A stretch of 43,143 nt of DNA from CAZZCP01 sp964653235 (lineage in GTDB: Bacteria; Bdellovibrionota; Bdellovibrionia; Bdellovibrionales; UBA840), in assembly GCA_964653235.1 (NCBI GenBank), contig CAZZCP010000013.1:1-43143 (forward strand), given 5' to 3'. Numbering within the stretch: the first letter of the stretch is position 1; the number at the start of each line of letters is the position of its first letter. Made by a program: the position numbers and the translations under genes. Shown here in pieces: positions 41,174 through 43,143 of the stretch. Under the pieces are notes generated by a model that saw only the letters and a program-made list of their open reading frames with translations, did no database searches and had not been told where the DNA came from.

Positions 41174-43120
41174 ATGATTTTGGGAAGCAACCGGCGCGAT
41201 TTAAAAAAATCATTAAAAATTCGCATTGAAAACAACAATGATTTGATCTTCGATGAAGTATTTTCTTTTTATCCTATATCGATCGGTCGTTCTGAAAAAT
41301 GTGATATAGCTCTATCTGAGTTTGACTTTATTTCTCGACAGCACGCGGTGATTACTGTTGAAAACAACCAACTGAAATTGGTAGACCTCAAAAGTGCAAA
41401 TGGCATCTACCAAAATGGTCTTCGTATTCAAGAAATACCAATTAAAGAAAAAAACATTTTTCAAATTGGTGATCTCACTTTTCATGTGCAAAAGCTAAGC
41501 CTAGCCAGTAAACCTCCGCCCACACCTAAAATAGATAAAACCATGCTTGCCCCAATCGAGACACTCGATTTGCAAGAACAATATGAAGTGCAAGAGCAAA
41601 TCGCTGCCGGCTTTGATCTAGATATTCCTGATAAAAATCCTATCAAAAAAGGCCCTGCTTCTGCTATGCCAAAAGCTCCATTGAATCTACCGAAAAATAT
41701 CCCACTTGAGCCGCAAGGAATATCGGGGGGAGCCAATATGCTTGCGGTTCACCCTCAAGTCGATCAGCTTGGCCCTAAAAATCGAGTTCTTGAAGGCTAT
41801 GTAGTTTGGAAAGATCAAATCTTTGATTCAAAACTTTTTTATCCGCAATCAAAAATCAGTATCGGAAATGAGTTTTACAGTGACTTAAATGTTCCGCAAA
41901 TTCGCGGCTCTTTTGACCTTGCAGTATACAGCGGCATAAGAACTCTATGTATTATTCCAAAAGGAGCAGATGCTGAACTCCAAAGAGGCACAGAACATAT
42001 GAGTTTGCAAGATTTGGTTCAGGCCAATATTGTGAAAAAAGACAAGCATGGCTTTGTAATTCAAATAGACAATCAAGACCTACTCAAAATTCATGTAAAT
42101 CAAGCGCTAACAGTCCAATTTCGCTACGGACCAGCTCCTAAATTGCTTACTCGAACGCAAATGCTCGATTCGACCGAAGAGATAAAACGCACTACATTGA
42201 TCTCTGGTATCGTTCATTTATTTCTAATGATACTTTTTGCATTGAACCCGCCTTCCTACGATGCTCCAAAACTGAAAGATATTCCCAAGCGTTATGCCAA
42301 GCTCTTGGTTAAGCCGCCAAAGCAAATCATCAAAAGAAAACCCAAAGTGATAGAGAAAAAAGAAAAGCCCAAACCAAAAGAGCCGCAACCCAAAAAGAAA
42401 GTTGTACGAAAAAAAGTTCAAAAACGTCCTAAAAAGGTAGTATTAAAACCCAATAAAAACTTAAAAAAAATCAACAAACTCCCCGCGAAAAGACCCGACC
42501 CGAAACCAAAGGTCAAAGAGCTTGGTGCGCTAGCCGCACTTGGGGCACTCAAACCAATGCCCAATCAAAAGCAAGCGGCAGTAAATATCAATAAAAATGC
42601 AGGGGGCTCGCAAAAATCGCTCAATACCAGTAAAATTGTGGCAGGCTTAAAAAGCAATTCTGGTAAACTTGCCTCATCTGGCAATAAGGGGGTTGAGACC
42701 AAAGGCTTAGGAGTAGGCTCAGGCAAAGGTTTTGGAACTCAAGGTTTAAAAGGCGGTGCTGGGGCCAGAGGGGTTGGCGGCGCTGTGATTGGCAGCCCTA
42801 AACTTGCATCGGTTGGCAAAACAGAGGGGCTAACGCGTGATCAAGTTATGAAAACTCTTTCAAAGTATATTGGTAAAATTCAGCGATGCTATGAGCGCTC
42901 TCTTTTTGACAATCCCAATTTAAAAGGACGAAGTGAGTACCAATGGGAAATATCACCTGCCGGAAGAGTTCAGTGGGTCAAGGTGATTAAGACCGATATG
43001 TCGGGAGCAGATTCACTGAATTCTTGTGTTAAAAAGGTTTTTTTGAGCATGAAGTTTCCTCGGGCAAAAAACGGACAATCTACAGTTCCTAATATAGGCT
43101 TTCCGTTTGGTAGACTGTGA
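41174..43120 (+). CDS. FHA-domain, TM, Lys/Pro-rich, TonB/AgmX-C protein (GltG/GltJ-like)
   Basis: This 648-residue inner-membrane protein has four parts. A cytoplasmic FHA domain (about 14-112) carries IGRSEKCD, SRQHA and KSANGIYQNG, which reads phospho-threonine signals. A second beta-rich region follows (about 205-320). One transmembrane segment (about 341-357) precedes a Lys/Pro-rich periplasmic stalk and a Gly-rich stretch. The C-terminal AgmX/PglI-type TonB domain (about 555-648) has IQRCYERSLFDNPNLKGR and two Cys. M. xanthus GltG and GltJ have this layout and span the envelope in gliding and related machines. The ATG is only one base from GGAGA, so TTG 41180 may be the real start. Confidence 0.87.
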   Translation: MILGSNRRDLKKSLKIRIENNNDLIFDEVFSFYPISIGRSEKCDIALSEFDFISRQHAVITVENNQLKLVDLKSANGIYQNGLRIQEIPIKEKNIFQIGDLTFHVQKLSLASKPPPTPKIDKTMLAPIETLDLQEQYEVQEQIAAGFDLDIPDKNPIKKGPASAMPKAPLNLPKNIPLEPQGISGGANMLAVHPQVDQLGPKNRVLEGYVVWKDQIFDSKLFYPQSKISIGNEFYSDLNVPQIRGSFDLAVYSGIRTLCIIPKGADAELQRGTEHMSLQDLVQANIVKKDKHGFVIQIDNQDLLKIHVNQALTVQFRYGPAPKLLTRTQMLDSTEEIKRTTLISGIVHLFLMILFALNPPSYDAPKLKDIPKRYAKLLVKPPKQIIKRKPKVIEKKEKPKPKEPQPKKKVVRKKVQKRPKKVVLKPNKNLKKINKLPAKRPDPKPKVKELGALAALGALKPMPNQKQAAVNINKNAGGSQKSLNTSKIVAGLKSNSGKLASSGNKGVETKGLGVGSGKGFGTQGLKGGAGARGVGGAVIGSPKLASVGKTEGLTRDQVMKTLSKYIGKIQRCYERSLFDNPNLKGRSEYQWEISPAGRVQWVKVIKTDMSGADSLNSCVKKVFLSMKFPRAKNGQSTVPNIGFPFGRL

Positions 43121-43143
43121 CACCATCTAAGGTCTAGATGTAA
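43121..43143. other. Window end, non-coding
   Basis: The last 23 bases after the FHA/TonB stop contain AGGTCTAGATGTAA. Whether the ATG begins another gene cannot be seen; the frame hits TAA at once. Confidence 0.5.

Noticed and set aside
1..43143. CRISPR arrays, rRNA genes, prophage or IS transposase genes
   Set aside because: No regularly spaced repeats, rRNA sequence, phage structural genes or DDE transposase were seen; the tyrosine recombinase stands alone.

Overview
The window is about 43 kb of AT-rich bacterial DNA that is dense in envelope genes. Many proteins start with short lipoprotein signals ending in a Cys, including the unusual YQNC type. There are many beta-barrel-like proteins, VWA, PilZ, HD-GYP-like and MCP-like signalling proteins, and a cluster resembling the myxobacterial Glt (gliding) envelope machinery. 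Together these suggest a Bdellovibrionota or related delta-proteobacterial lineage. This is inferred from family content only; there is no rRNA or marker gene to confirm it. A run of 10 Ns at 19602-19611 shows the sequence is a scaffold.

Layout. 1-1934: 3' end of an outer-membrane-like protein facing a lipoprotein. 2021-2195: first copy of a 175-bp inverted-repeat element. 2309-7748: TAXI-type TRAP transporter (binding protein plus fused permease), a THUMP/NPPY rRNA methyltransferase and a response regulator with a degenerate HD-GYP domain. 7745-8598: two half-size YeeE/YedE transport proteins. 8687-12003: FadL-like porin, an MCP-signalling/rhodanese fusion and a secreted hypothetical protein. 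12190-12278: tRNA-Leu(UAA). 12506-13603: a secreted Cys-rich protein gene interrupted by TGA exactly where a lipobox Cys is expected, followed by the second 175-bp copy. 13850-19620: GMP reductase-like enzyme, VWA lipoprotein, another lipoprotein, a small Cys/His protein, a membrane PilZ protein, the third 175-bp copy, CsaA and a lipoprotein cut by the N gap. 19617-25926 (minus): leucine dehydrogenase, a 1028-residue lipoprotein, a tail-anchored HTH protein and a lipoprotein. 26141-30919: four-gene envelope operon with two tandem paralogues. 30993-34971: carotenoid oxygenase facing a peptidase-E-like and divergent SelO-like pair. 35105-35638: single-domain tyrosine recombinase. 35697-43120: Glt-like operon (barrel, two TPR proteins, FHA-TonB protein).

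The strongest unexplained signals are these. (1) Three copies of an exactly 175-bp element share 23-26 bp perfect terminal inverted repeats. They align without a single indel although their interiors have diverged, and two of them abut stop codons. (2) Five of five intact, directly abutting convergent gene pairs overlap by exactly 4 bp through shared stop tetramers; a sixth pair is predicted across the N gap, and the seventh is filled wall to wall by a 175-bp element. (3) There is an in-frame TGA at a lipobox position. (4) There is a SelO-like protein whose usual ATP-binding Lys position appears to be Cys.
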